NCBI RefSeq assembly: GCF_949628265.1
Contig: NC_088788.1
Location: forward strand, 15,562,001 to 15,626,000
Source: Cloeon dipterum
Lineage: Eukaryota; Arthropoda; Insecta; Ephemeroptera; Baetidae
Direction of reading: 5' to 3'
Length of the DNA stretch: 64,000 bases
The position numbers and the translations under genes were made by a program. Under the pieces are notes generated by a model. The model saw only the letters and a program-made list of their open reading frames with translations, made no database searches and was not told the origin of the DNA. Below, piece by piece: positions 1-13,800 of this stretch (the stretch's first letter is position 1; every line of letters starts with the position of its first letter).

Positions 1-703
1 ATTCTATATAAACGGGGTTTCAATTTGTTCGCAATTCAAATACTCATTTCTAATTTTGCTTGAAATAATAAAATAAAAATTATTGAATTGAAATTGAAAT
101 GAATGCAATTATGCAATTTTCAAACATAACTTAACTCCCGTTGTTAGGTTCAAACTGATAAAATTTACCTAATTAAATTAAAATGCCAATATTTTTAGAC
201 TTATAAACAGGCGGTCTCTAAAATTGACCCACACTTTTCTAACGCAGCATTTACAATTTTTGGTCAGCATGAATTGGGAAGGAGAACCTTCTTTACTAAC
301 CAAACTACTTTGAAAACGCCGGTCACACTTTCAATGGTTTATTTGTAATAATATTAAAAATAAATATAATAGTGTGACAAACAAATCAATTTCCTATTCG
401 TCTTTCAAGATGTAAAGAGTCTTGTTTTGTAGCTGTTTTAGAATTATATTTAAGGTCATCCGTTAAAATAAACAAAAAACTGTCAAGGTGAGAAATTAAA
501 AATAATTTCATTAAACCCCTTGTTCAACCTACATCAGCTCAATTAATTTTATCAGCACGGCGACTGTCGATGTGGGTGCTTGCCTATTATTACATTTTGT
601 GTGGCAGCTGCGGGCCGCAAAGCACACACACTCGAGCGCATCTGCGCTGCTCTTTGCTTGCAGGACCCATAAAAAGCACGGAGATAGGGGGCTTTGCACT
701 TAC
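1..703. other. Left edge: intron 2 of gene A, no exon seen
   Basis: This AT-rich stretch lies downstream of the Walker A exon of the minus-strand ABCG gene A. The next expected exon (about 190 nt, carrying the Q-loop) is not present, so it must lie left of the window. I see no RNA gene or clear repeat here. Confidence 0.6.
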
Positions 704-3700
704 ACGTAGCCAGCCAGAATGTTGAGCAGCGTGCTCTTGCCCGCTCCTGACGGACCTAAAATCGCTGTCAGCTGGCCCGAATGGAACTCGCCGGACACTC
801 CGAACAAAATCTTCTTCATTTCTGTAACAATCAAATGACAGTTTCAACACATTTTATTGAGTTTCAAATTTAAATTTAAGAGTTATAACTTATTGTCTGT
901 GAAAATTTGTGTATCAAATTTATTGAACGTAAAACATTTTTATGTAAATTAAAAAATCTCAAATGTTAATATTGACTAGCATTTACGTGTAAAAATGTAT
1001 TGGAATAGATCAATTAAAGCTTGATTGTATGAAAACGATCTTAGAAAAAATGTAATGTAATATTTATATACTACGCCGTTACATTTCTGCAGAACTCGCG
1101 TCTGTTGAAAATTTAAAAAATAAATCCCAAACTTTGGTAAAAGTATGAAAATCGAACATCATTCAATTCACCTTGCTGAACTGATGACAAGAATGTTAAG
1201 TTAATTTAAATCCGACCTCTTTTCAAGAAATCGTGGCAGTATGAAAATTACGGCGATCAAGCTTTACCAAATGGTAGCAAATAATCACTATGATTTTCGG
1301 ATTAATAGGTTTGGTAGAAATTTAAGGGAAACTGAAAGTTAAAAATGGGCTACTCCCCTTTTCCTAGGATCAAAATGTCTTGTTTTTGCAACAATATTTA
1401 TTTATTTTTTTATACCCGACAAGCCGACAGCTATAATAATTATCAAAAAATTGAACATTGATTTTATAATAAAAAGCACACGCAATTTCCCTCTGGTTCT
1501 ATAATTCAGAGAAAATTTTTAAGCTAAACGGTGCAATTTGGAGGAAATTGAGTTGAGCAAAATGACCACCGATTGCGTGTAATTGTCGGCGAGAGCTTCC
1601 CATGCGAAAATATTATAATTGGACGCCTTGCATGTCATTTGTGATGAAAAGCGGCCGGCTAGCGATTTTGAATTTCGAATTGCGTGACTGGCGGATGGTG
1701 TGAGTCAGCAGAAGAGTTTCCGGGCCGATTCAATTGTCTTTTATCCTCGAAAGCGCGTGTTTGTTAGTCATTCCGACGGCGACACTTCTGTGATATTGAA
1801 TTGGATAACGACGTGTGGGCGGCATGGACGATCCACACAACACTTTCACTTGCCCTTTGCACCAGTTTCCAATCCATTTAGCGGCGCTCTAACTCAATTA
1901 GGTCAGCGCCGCTTTTGTTTCGTCGTTTTTTGGCCTGAAAAGAGTGGCGCAGTTCTGCGAATGCCGCCCCTTTTCGCCTGGGGGGAAATTAATCGAAAAA
2001 CCATGCTGGGGAGAGCATGCAGAGGTCGTGAACCCTAAACTCGCAACGCAAAACTTCCACCATTGATTTACACCCAACAAAAATTCAAAATAAAAATAAA
2101 TTTTAAATAAGGAAAGTAAAAGAATTTTATTTACTTTTTCTACTTGGAGAATATGTGCTAATGGCGTTGATCTAATCAATAGATAAATTCTTGACTGCCT
2201 CAAGTGTCCAAAATATTTTCGGGACTTTTCTTACTTTGAACAACGTTTCAGCGCCATCGTGACGTTATTGTCATCATCATTTGCAAAGGTTTCTGAATCA
2301 CTGGCCAAAGATTTAAAGGATTTATCGGATTTATTTATATTTGAACACTTGCATCCTTATTTCAAAAACACAAATTTGGAGCAATTTGTATTTTTTAAAT
2401 TTTAAAAAGTACATTATAATTTTAAATTTATTTATTTTTTAAAAATACATATTTTAAAAGGCTTTGATTCAACAGCCCCCTTGATAACTGTAGGAAATAT
2501 GCCTTCCAGATAGAGTGAGTCCCCGACTTATCCTCCAATTTTTTCTATTCTCAGCATTGCATGTAAGAGCCATTTGACGATTCGTCACGGGACACTATCT
2601 GCGTGACGGAAAAACGATATAGCAACAGTATGATTCATGATGTGTGCAAGAAGTCTTTTTCACCACATGGTGAGCACATTATTTTTCTATCGTTTGCGAA
2701 CCAACAACATCCGTCTCTTTGGAAATGAAAAAACATTTTTATATTAACTAAAAGAGCTTATATCTACGAAAATCAGACTATTCACGATTCATTGCTGTTA
2801 AAATACCTCCCAAAATATCTGAAGGCCTCTCTTTGTCGTTTATTCATTTATTCATACAGTAAGGATATCGGTCGTATCGTTGAATGACTGATGGATTGAA
2901 AAAAACGAACAATCATTTCATTCCTATTCAGATGAAGCCTAGCTCTATATTTGTCAAAGGCAAACGCGCACGGGGAAAAGGTTTTGGATGATGAACAGTT
3001 TTATTAGCAGTGTTGCGTGCGGTGCCTTTGTCGTTGGTTCCCACAGCCTGCACAATGGCCGATAAGGAATACAATTAAAACACGGCCCTCCACTCCGGTA
3101 GCTCCAATTGCAGTGTGGAAATAAAATAAATGCTGCCGAGCCAACGACGACACATTTGAGTGGCGAAGGAAGTGATCAAGGGCGATCAATTTGTCTTTTA
3201 TTCGTGGCATTTAGTCGGCAATTACACTAGACCAAATTTTGTAAACATATCTGTAAATTGCTGAGAATTTCCTGTCCTCAAGTCGAGCCCAAGGCTGTAA
3301 CGGCTAGTCGCCATATTAAAAAGTAGTTAGGATGATTTCTACCAGGAATTAGCGTGTCGCAAATTATGGCCTAGAAGCGTTTTGAGAGCCAGCAGACACC
3401 GACTTAAGCGTTCTGACAGCTCAAAAAGAGTTACTGAACAAAGTTCAATCAGCAAGTTGACCCAGTGTCGTTCGCAAACAAAATGATTGCAGCCAGTTGT
3501 GTGATTTTGAGGTCAATTTTAAGCTTGTCGTTGTTGACATCAAATCTGGCTCTTCTTTGTGTAACCTTCTTTGCAAACCTCGGTGTAATGTACAAAATAC
3601 TAAACTAATTTTAATCGGATAATTCTTGAAAAATGTGTGTCAAGTCAAACCTCTGACCAACATGTTGCTGATGACATTTGCTAATGCCGCCGATTAGGGG

Positions 3701-6068
3701 CTTCAATAGAGCCACTCGTCCAAGGGAAGCCAACTCAAAAAGAGAGTGTTTAAAGTGGATTGTTAATACAGTTTCACCAATTTGTAATTTATGTGAATCG
3801 TTTAAAAATTTTAACTGAATAATAACCTCTACCATGTGCAATGATCATGATCTAGAAAAAGTTGAACTTCGGATTCTGGCAAATTTCTCAAAAATTAAAG
3901 TGGTAATTTTTCAATTATTTTGTTCACTTGAATTCGATTCCTCTCGTCGCACACATGTTTTACTCGCCGACAAGTGCCAAGTTAGTGCCTCTGGCCACGT
4001 CGGGACAGTATGCCTAGAGTAGTGTGTGCATTAGTTAGTAGCTGCTCGGGCAGGTCAGCCAGAAATAATTAGCAATATTTAAAATGGTATGTAAATAATG
4101 AGGAAAATTTCCCTATTGTCGAAATAAATCCTGATTTTCAATACGAGGACAGTGCTCACTTCTTGAATAAACTTTGGATTGAATTTTCTCAATTCTAATG
4201 ACGATCTGGGACTAATTTTTTGAAAAATATTTTAATTAAAAATTATTTTACAGTATTTTGCGGCGCTTATTTACTATATTTACTATAAGCACTACTCGAT
4301 CCACACACGCATTGCTAAAATATTTTATCGCGTTCCACACGATGTTTACTTCCGACGTTCCAACAAGTCTAGAGGTTAACACACGAATAGCGATTTAATC
4401 TGATTGTGAACATTGCGTCACTATATTTTAATGGAATTCATGTCAAAGTGGCGCTTACGAGGGCCGTGAATAATTTGCACCCAGTTTGTTTGTTTCCCAG
4501 GCACAAACGTTGTTGTAAAATCCATATTTTCGATTCCCTTAAGCGTCGACCGAATTAGAATTTTATCGACAGATCAAAGTTGCGTTTGCCGTGGTAACAG
4601 ACCATTCATGAGATTCCTCCTGCTCATATTTCAAAGTCAAATCTTTGGAGGTGACACAGGATATGTTAATTCGCGCATCAAAAGCAGATTTCCGCCGCTT
4701 GAGGAGAGGAGAAGAAGTACAAAGCCTAGTAGCGTGTTTCCTTTTATAAAGAGCGTGTTAGTTCAAGTCGGTCGTGTGTTGCTTTTTACTAGAGGACGTT
4801 GTTGAAAATATTTTGAGCTTGATGAATTTGTAAGAGCCTTGCAATCATAGACTCAGCAATTTCTTTCTAATTTGGGTTGTAAATTTATTAATTGCTTTTT
4901 TACTTTACATCTGATTTACAATTGGACATCAAGTAAGCACGTCATCACGCACTCTAAAAGACATTTGAGCCCATATTATGACCTAATAAATAATTTTAAT
5001 CACCTGCAAAACGCTATAAGATGCAAGAAACAGTGCTTTTCAGAGTAATTTGCAAAAAAATATATGCATTTTTAGGCATTTTGTAATAAACAAAACAGTT
5101 ACTTTTTAAGATATTCATGAAGAAAGTCGAATTAAAATTTACATTTTATCATTTTTAGTCGTTGAAAATAAGTTCTCATAATTAAGAATTTGAGATGTAA
5201 AAATAATTTCAATGTACCTATCTGTAAAAAGGAATTGTGTATTTTTTCTTTATTGCCATGAGCGGTTTATTGAATAAGGAAAGGATTTCAGCTAACTTTT
5301 TCTAGAAAAGGAATGTTGCTGTGGGATTTTACTTTATGATAACAGCTATTTGGTGGTTTCCATTTTTAGCGTCGGATTGAAGTCAAAAGAAGAGCATATA
5401 TTCAATAAATAAAATAATAAATAAAACTTGTGAGCAATATATTATTTTAAATTGACCTCTTTATTATATCAGGGAAGCATCAGATAAACAACGCGACGAT
5501 AAAAGGGTAAAGAGAAAATAAAACTATCTTTTCCTGCTCAACGTTGGAACCTCTTTTTGAAAAATATAAATTTGAATTTTTAAAAAAGCAATTAAGAGAA
5601 AAATAACACAATCAAGATGAGAAAATATAAATTTGTGAATGTATCCTGGAACCACTAGCATGAATTGAGAAAATGTGATTGTTTAATTAATGAAAGTGAG
5701 TTCAGAATTATTTATTTATTTTGATCAGAATGACAGGGTAGCGATAATTTCCTATACTAAATCGTAGATGGTTTTTACGTTAAATTAAAAACACCAATCC
5801 CCAAATTCTTTCTTTTTTCTGTTTTTAAATTTTTCCTCTTCTGACCCTGCGCACCCCACAGCTTACGCAACGCACCCCTGGCGGTGGTCACGAGAGCAAG
5901 ACGCGTACAAAAAAACGTAAACAAACCTGGTTTCTTGTTGAGGCTGAGCGCCAGGGCTTTGTAGCAGACGTCCCTGAAGGTGATGTCGAGCGACTGCCGC
6001 TTGGGCAGGTAGGAGAGGAAGGCCCTGGCCGGGGGTGGCGGCCCCGCACCCTCGGCGGCCGCTGTCAT
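704..6068 (-). CDS. ABCG half-transporter A (partial, 5' end only)
   Basis: Two coding exons are visible: 5927..6068 and 704..821, joined in phase 1; the rest lies beyond the left edge. Family role: half-size ATP-binding cassette exporter of the ABCG1/ABCG4 type, moving lipids or sterols out across a membrane as a dimer. Exon 1 gives 47 residues with a Pro/Ala-rich start and the [11 protein letters not shown] strand typical of the domain start. Exon 2 is 118 nt, the same length as in the four neighbours, and carries SGEFHSGQ followed by Walker A GPSGAGKS at residues 70-77. Start: ATG at 6068, with an in-frame TAG three codons upstream. The donor after exon 1 is GTTTGT; the one after exon 2 is GTAAGT. 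Intron 1 is about 5.1 kb. Family assignment is firm; completeness and activity cannot be judged. Confidence 0.85.
822..5926. other. Intron 1 of gene A (about 5.1 kb)
   Basis: Long AT-rich intron of the minus-strand ABCG gene A. No open frame in it looks like a known protein. It contains a segment at 1017-1100 that resembles 12759-12824 in an intron of gene B. Long first introns often hold enhancers, but nothing here shows one. Confidence 0.6.
1017..1100. repeat. Dispersed repeat, copy 1 (in intron of gene A)
   Basis: Shares an ordered series of blocks with 12759-12824: AAGCTTGATT, TATGAAAAC, CTTAGAAAAAA, GCCGTTAC and ATCTGCA-like sequence. Similarity is moderate with small gaps. It could be an old transposon fragment or a remnant of intron sequence duplicated with the genes. 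Confidence 0.4.
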
Positions 6069-7873
6069 CGTTTTGTCCTACTTTCGCCAGCTCCGCATCC
6101 CGACTGCTCCTGCCGTGCCCGGCTGCGCGTTTGCTTTTGCTGCTCTCCGCCGCTCACAACAGCCAGCCAGCCGTGCGCGGTGACGGCCGGCGCGGGTCGA
6201 AGGGCGCACGCGTCGACGCCCGGCAGCGCCGACGGGCTTCCATCGGGCACCAGGGCCCGCCACTTCTCTGTGCCGGAAGTTTCGGCCGCCGCTTTATCGC
6301 TCTCCGCCCCGCAGCCACACAGTAACAGAAAGTCGGGGAAAATATAATTGCGCGTCAATCTCACACGCGCTTTTTTGCCTCTTCCATCTAGTTTCCATCA
6401 ATTTGTTTCCCTCAATTCACAAAAATCGAATGAGCATTGGCAATAACTTGAACGAATTTTATACTATTGTTAGGGCTGCGTATTCGGTATTCGATTTTCT
6501 CTGTATTGGACTTCAAATGGGCTCAAAACATGCAATTTAAGCCCTGTCAAAACCCAATAATATCAACTATTTTGGCCTTTTTTGCAGGAATATTTACATT
6601 GGTCAGATATTTCATTATACGATTTATTTTATTCCTATAAATTTTTGCATTTTAAAATTAATAGTAAAATTAATTTTGATCAGGATAATATTATGAATGT
6701 ATACCAAAATGACGAGCTGATTTTTTTCTTAAGAAAAATTCTTTTATAGACCTGTTATGGAGTTGGTTTCAAAATAACATTTATTTCCATCATTGCAGGA
6801 ACCATTTTAGCAATAAATATTTAATTCAACTCCTCAAAGATCTGGAATGATTGTTTGATTCGCCGGATTCGCCAAACATGAACCTTAAAAACAATCGAAA
6901 TTGTTTTGAATGAACACTCCTAAACGTAAAAAATCAAACGGACACAACAGGTCTAATCTAATTTTGCATGTGAAATCCCGTTTAGACTGTAACAAGTTAT
7001 ATTGAATTTATTGGACTTAAAAGTTCCGGTAAAACCAAGAAACCACGAGTAAAATTTCTGAGCGCAAAATGTAAAATTACATGCCTTTTTATTCATTTGA
7101 CATTCCTGCAACGGTTAGAAGATCGCTCAGAAATAATAGTTGACCGTCTGAAATTCACAGCCCTATTTAAATTCCTTAATTCGCGCAATTCTAGCAAGCA
7201 CTGGAAATTAACATGGTATAATTTGTTTGAATAATATATATTAATATAAAATAGAAATTTATATTTATTTGCTTTTCCTATTATATCACAAGTCAAGAGG
7301 AAAGTATTTTGTTAATGTGTATTCATAAATTTTGGGGTTAGAGTAATCGTATCCCCCATACTCTATGAACACCTGATTCTCATCAGCCTTTAATGTAAAA
7401 AGTGTGATTATTGGCACATTTTTTGTCATATATTCTCCATAAAATTACAGATTGGAATGCAGAAAAGTCAAAATGAAAATTAATTTACGCGGTATTATCA
7501 CAATGACGTTTTAACTAAAATGTGCAATACTGACTAGCCATATATTCCAACATTTGAGCATCATCCACTCTCCGTTAATAATATTTCAAATTTAAATTTC
7601 TCATTCCATTCAACCATAAATATGCACATTTCACTCAAATTTAGTCGTTGCGTCAGCGGTGAAATGATATAGAGTTGCTTATAAAAATCCCTTTTTCTAA
7701 ATATTTTCGATAAGTTCATAAGTCTAAAATATTCATACAAGAAATATATTTCACCCACTGACTCGCCACAATTACGGCGAATTTGCATTTTTGGCAGTAA
7801 AAAAAGCAGTTAACTCCCGAAAGTAAAGATCGAATATTGTGTCCGCACTCGCGCAAAATTACGAGAAATTCGC
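6069..7873. other. Spacer between genes A and B
   Basis: About 1.8 kb between the start of A and the stop of B, both on the minus strand. It must hold the promoter and 5' leader of A (the GC-rich part, roughly 6070-6330) and the 3' UTR of B. The first TTTATT on the plus strand below the B stop, a possible AATAAA on the minus strand, is at 7264-7269, some 600 bases away. No further gene is recognisable. Confidence 0.6.
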
Positions 7874-10800
7874 TTATCTCTCGGACTTGATCTTCCACCT
7901 GAGGCAGTAGTAGGCGATGATCCTAAGCAGGACGACGTTGAGCACGAGTCCGATGATGTCGACGTACATCTCGCTCTCATCCATGGCCACCTCCCTGAGC
8001 AGCTTGTCAGGGTAGCGGTAGTGGCAGTACCTGGCGTCACAGTCTAGCCGCTCGCGGTTGCCTCCGTAGATGGTCAGTACCATGCCCTCCAGCCCGTAGC
8101 GCAGGTAGCTCAGATACGTGCCGGGCACCATGTAGCGCGGGATGTCCCGCAGCGTCACGCCGAACCCGGCGAACATCATCATCGGCACCGAGATCACAGG
8201 CCCAATGAAGGTTCCGTTCTGCACAAAACAGACAGTAAATTTTTAATTTCGTGGGTAGAAACTTTTTTAGGAAAATCATTTTTTTTAATGGAACGAGTGG
8301 CTGGCAGGTTTTTTTATAAAGTCTAAGACTATTATCTAAATCACGTTTTTCAAATTTAGCAATTGAGTAAAGGTAAGGATATGGGATATGGAGGCAGGAA
8401 AAGTATACAATCGTAATTTCCCTGGCAGCGTCCTTATTTGCGCCAATCGTGAATATACACTCAAGAGTGCCGAATATATTATAGGGCTGGGAATCAAAAG
8501 AAGCACTGAAAATTTCATTTTTTACGGTGTCAGTCGATATCTGAGGTTCAAATTAAGTAGGTTAGGTAGCAAAATAACTTGATCGAAAATTCAACAATAT
8601 ACAAATTAAATAATCAGTGGAAACGTAAAAACAATATGTTTGTGGTTTTTGGACTGAGCCTAGCAACAAGAATGGTGGCAACCAATCAGAGAAGGTAGTG
8701 GTTCTCTGATTGGCTTAGTGACGTAGCGGTGGCCTAAGATCAAGACAGCTGCGCAACAGCAATAACGGTCAGCGAAAGCGACTAAAGTCTGGTTGCTGGC
8801 TGACCAGCCTTAATTGTCGCTGCTGTCTCGATTTTAGCCCTGTGCTACGTCAAAAACCAATAATTAGATAACCGTATGCTTCTCTAATTGGTTGCCGGCG
8901 TCCTTGAGAAACATCATGATAAATTCAATTAAAAACCGCCAAAGTTTTCACATTTTCGCCGATTTTCGGCACGTCGTTAAGCTTAATCGAACCCTTAATA
9001 GGAATCAATTGACACTGTCAAAAATTAAAGTTCTTGTGCTGCTTTAATATTAAATTTGCTTAGAAAAAACGTCTAAAAGCAGCCCACTTAAAAATACCGT
9101 TAACTTTACAGTAAAAAAAAAATCGAAAATTCTCAACCCTTATTATAACATGTTTTCGCAATAAAATATTTTTTGTTGACGTACCGTGACGCTGAAGAGG
9201 GCTCCGATGAGGAGACCAATGCTCTGCGCCACGTAGGTGACCAGCAGGGAAATCAGCAGGAACATGAGGAACCTGTCCCACTCCATGGGCTGGGCGCTCA
9301 TCACGTAAATTATGATGGTGAAGAAGACGCAGCCCAGAGTCTATAATTATAATAATGAAAATGTTTGTCAATTGATATTTAAATGCTTTGGTAAAAAATT
9401 AATTAATTATTGAGACCATTTTTGTGCACTCACCACGACAGGCAGTTCTACGATCATAGTGGATATATAGTACGACTTAAGGGAGTACCACCGATTGAAG
9501 TGCTCTTTCATCAGAATCGACATTTCCATCGGGACTGTAATGAAAATCGAGGATTGATTATTGCCTTTCTTTCTTTCCTCTACGGTTGACTCACATGTGA
9601 GGATGGTGAGCATCATTGTCGTCATCATGAGATGGATGAGAATAGAGAATAGCAATTTGTAGTTCTCCATCACCCTGCTGCCCTGGTTGCCCGACCTCCA
9701 GAATAAGAGGCCAAGCATTATTCCTACGATGACGTTCACTAGCACTCGCATGTAAGTCAGTGTCTAAAAATTCACAACAAAATATTTTTTGAGTTTCATA
9801 AAATTGATAACCTAATAGTAATAAGAGAAATGCTTCTGCAGCCTGCGAGACACGAGAGTTCGGCAGGATGCATAACTCTCATTAAAAAATTCACTCACGG
9901 TGTCACGTTTGGTTTTGATGTAGCCCCTGGTGAGCAGCACCTTCAGCTGGTTCCACTGTGAAGTTTCCTGAACGGCACTGTCCACTCTCTTTCCGACTCC
10001 GCATTTGACCAGCAGCCTTGAGAAAAAGCCAGTTGGGACGGCATCATCATCTGAACAAAATGCAAAAAACTTTCTTTAATTTTATTTTTTATTTATTGCT
10101 AATTTTTATGGTAGTGATGGTGCAAATTATTTAAAATATGTGAACAATAAAATATATATCTAATGTAATCGTATGAGGATAGAGTGTTAAATTCATTGTT
10201 TTAAACTATGTATCATAAATTTTTTGTAAAAACGTGTTTGTCTTTTAATAAACAATGCTCTCAATTTTTTTAAACATAAATTTTTACCAAATTGACGTGC
10301 TGTTGTTACATATTGAGAAAAATTGTTAGAAAAGACAAAACTGTTAAACGTTTGTGGATCAAAACATTTTGTTTTATTTTAATGAAAAAATATGCCTTTC
10401 AATTTAATTTTTAAATATGTAAAATTTATTTATAGTATTTTTTTTAATCGATTTTTGTGAATGGAGAATAAAGAACAAACAAAAGGTTTGGAAATTTCAA
10501 AAATGTACACTCAAAAATAATTCCCAGCGTGAGATGAACAATTCGGATCTCATAGTGAGCTTTATTTTATAAGTTAACAGAAAAAATTAAACATACCATT
10601 GGCCTTGCTAGCGAACAGATTGCTCCTGCTGATGGAAACCATGAGCGGGTCTGGATTCTTGAACCAATTAATATTCCTGCCGTTCTCGGTGCCCTGGACC
10701 ATCTTTTGGACGACCTCAGCGTTGGTGCCCATATCGTCAGACTCGCCGCAAGCCAGTTCGATGACTGCAGCATTTCAAGTGAAAAATAAGCCTAAATTAA

Positions 10801-13800
10801 ATAATCATCTTGCAACAAACCGTAGTCGGCAGGGTTGTTATAGGCCGGGCAGGGCAAGCCGATGGTGTCGAGGAAGGGCACCAGTTTCTCGTTGGCGCCC
10901 TGGTAGATGCATTGACCCTCGGCCAATACATACACGTGCGAGAAGAGAGCGAAGAGGCTGGCGCTTGGCTGGTGAATCGTGCACACGATCGTTCGGCCCT
11001 GCTGCGCCAGCGAACGCAGCAGCTGCATGCACTGCGTGCACGACGAGCTGTCCAGTCCTCTGGAAAAAACGAAATATAAAATGAAAATTGGCAAAATAAT
11101 AGAGTGCTCAAAAATCACGGCAAGATATTTAGTTGTCATTGTCGACCAGAATGTTACATTCATTTTTATTTCTAAAAAGTATTTTCGCGGCAAAATTTTG
11201 TGTAAAAACAATTCTGATATTGTTGTGATAGCTTTTTAAATTTTAACCTATTACATTTATTTTCTTAAGAGAGGCAATTGGGCTGTTTTAACTTTGTCAC
11301 TGATAATTTATTATTTTATTGAGAATTAACCTTTAACTATTTATTTTATTAGTCCACAGAGTCAGGTAATGTTTCAACACATCTCAAAGCGTACCTTACA
11401 GGATAATATTCCGTGGCTATATAGCTCTATTATACGCGTTAAATTCATGAAGAATATATAAAAGCGGCATATGGCTCCAGGGAATAAGTGTGACGTGCAG
11501 GAATTTAATTGTTTTCTCTTTTTCTACAGAGTCCCAAGCAGGTGAGAAAAGGAATAAAATCAGGACTCTTTTATTTTGTTTTCTACTAGATTTTACTTTA
11601 AAAGAATGGAATTGTTATTTACGTGGTGGGTTCATCCAAGAACATAATGAGAGGGTTGTTGATCAGTTCCAAAGCGATGCTGAGTCTTTTCCTCTGCCCA
11701 CCAGAAAGCTGGGAGGCTCTCGTGTTGATGTGGTTCTCAAGACCGAGCGTCTCCAAAATCTCCATTATCTATATAAATGCGACAAAAGGAGAGTAAGAAA
11801 AAGATAGAATAGAAAATGAAGAGCTGAAAGATTAGTTAGTAGGAAAAAAAGAAAGATGAGTAGTAATGGAAACCAGGTTTGAGGTTTGTTCAACCTACGC
11901 GTTTACTGGGTGCGAGAGCGATTGAAGGTAAAATGTACAGCATGGTTACCAGCAAGATGAAAGTTAGAGAGCACGGAGCTAGCGCTAGAAGAGTAATTCG
12001 ATCCATTAGTTCATTTAATATTTACACTAATTCAAGAAGGTGCGATTTATCAAGAGCCATCACCACGATTTCGTGCTTGAATCAATCTCAAATCTCGGTT
12101 CCATTTACCAGTTCCTGGTTTACCGTCCGCTGTTTCTCCTTGGCCGTGACCTCGATGCTGAGTTTCAGGTTGGCGGCCAGGGTCATGCTCTCCATGGTGG
12201 TCAACAGGGGCTGCAGACGGTCGTCCTGTTGGATGTAGCAAGAGAGCCGCCGGAACGCGGACAAAACACGCGGCTGGCGGTCCGACAGAATCGAGCCGTT
12301 CACCCCGGTAACCCTGAAACAAATTTTTTATCCTGATTTACTGTGAATTAGAAAAAACTTATTGTTTCTTACAACGATCCTATATATACACAGTTTGAAA
12401 TTATATGAAAATTTTCCATTATATATTCACGATTTTGGAATTCAAATCTCCAATTTTGCAGATGTTCTACGGCTTTAAATGTTACTAAAAAAGTTATAAA
12501 AAACTGGTTTTGAAACAGCTGTATTTTTCTTTTTAAATCGAATTACATAATAAAATGAACGAGTTTGGCTTTGTAATTCATCAAGCAGCTATAACTGCAG
12601 GAGCAAAAATCTTGGCCAATTCGCAAAGCTGATAAATATATAATTTTTAACAGTTCTAGAAAAAAATTCATCTCCCTAATTTCCCGCCAATTCAAAATTT
12701 GACTCATATTTACCAGCAAGTTTTGCAACCTGGAATTCTTTTAAAAAAAGCCAAAATTAAGCTTGATTTTATGAAAACTCTTAGAAAAAAATAAAACTAT
12801 AAGCCGTTACGCATCTGCACGCGATTTTCCCAGAAGAAAGTCCTTTTGAAAATTGTTAGATATTATCTGTACATGCCTCTGTTTATTATTTTAATTTTCA
12901 AAAAATATAAAGATATTGGACGATGACCAAGAAGAATAATATCTTTAAAATCTTCTTTTTAAAATTTTGAAGATGACAAAGTTTAAATCATTGCAGGTGT
13001 TGCTTTAAATTACTAATTTATGACCTGGCAGACTTTTTATCAGTGAAATAGTTTATTGCGAGTTATCGTTTAGAGTGTAATCTGTGTTATGTAAAGTCTT
13101 GACGTATTTTATGAGTCACCCCTGTAAATATAGACTCAAATAAAACTATAGTTATGAACTAATAAAAATTTTTATGCTAAATGGAAATTGTTAAGAAGGC
13201 CCCAATCATTATGGTTTTCAAGAGAGTTAGATAAGCTATGAAAAGCTATTTGTTTGTTCATAAATTGTCTGCATTCAGCGCTCTCCGTCAATACGTCATT
13301 TATCTTGTGCACCACTTGCTTATATCATTTTCCTCTGTAATTGACACGAAATGCACATAAAAAATCAACATTTGAACTCTTTAATTAAAGTGCAGTGCTC
13401 GCCTGAACTTTGTGATCCAGATGTTTGATGCGGAGAATGTGTCATGTTTCCTGCTCTGCTCTCGGATGCAAATCGATAAAATTAATTTCAAAGTCCGTTT
13501 CGAAAATTATTCAAGTTGCAAACCGATTCAACATTTTTTTATTTATATTTCCTGCGTTGACGCTGCTGATTGTTTTAATTAATTTATTGTCAAGGCGTCG
13601 TCCGCAACAACATTACAGACTATGATCTAAGTCCAAATTTCAGCTACTGACGTGCGTCAGCTTTTACGTAAAGAATGATCTATATTTCACATTATCACGT
13701 TGCAAACTTAAAAACAACAACAGAGTATATTTTTTATAATTTGAGCGTATCCAAAGTCTACGCCTCATCGACGCCGAAATGTGTTTGAGGAAAAATAATC

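Noticed and set aside
6065-6364. Alternative frames around the start of gene A
   Set aside because: They arise from the GC-rich leader; only the frame starting at 6068 continues into the ABCG domain and has an in-frame stop just upstream.
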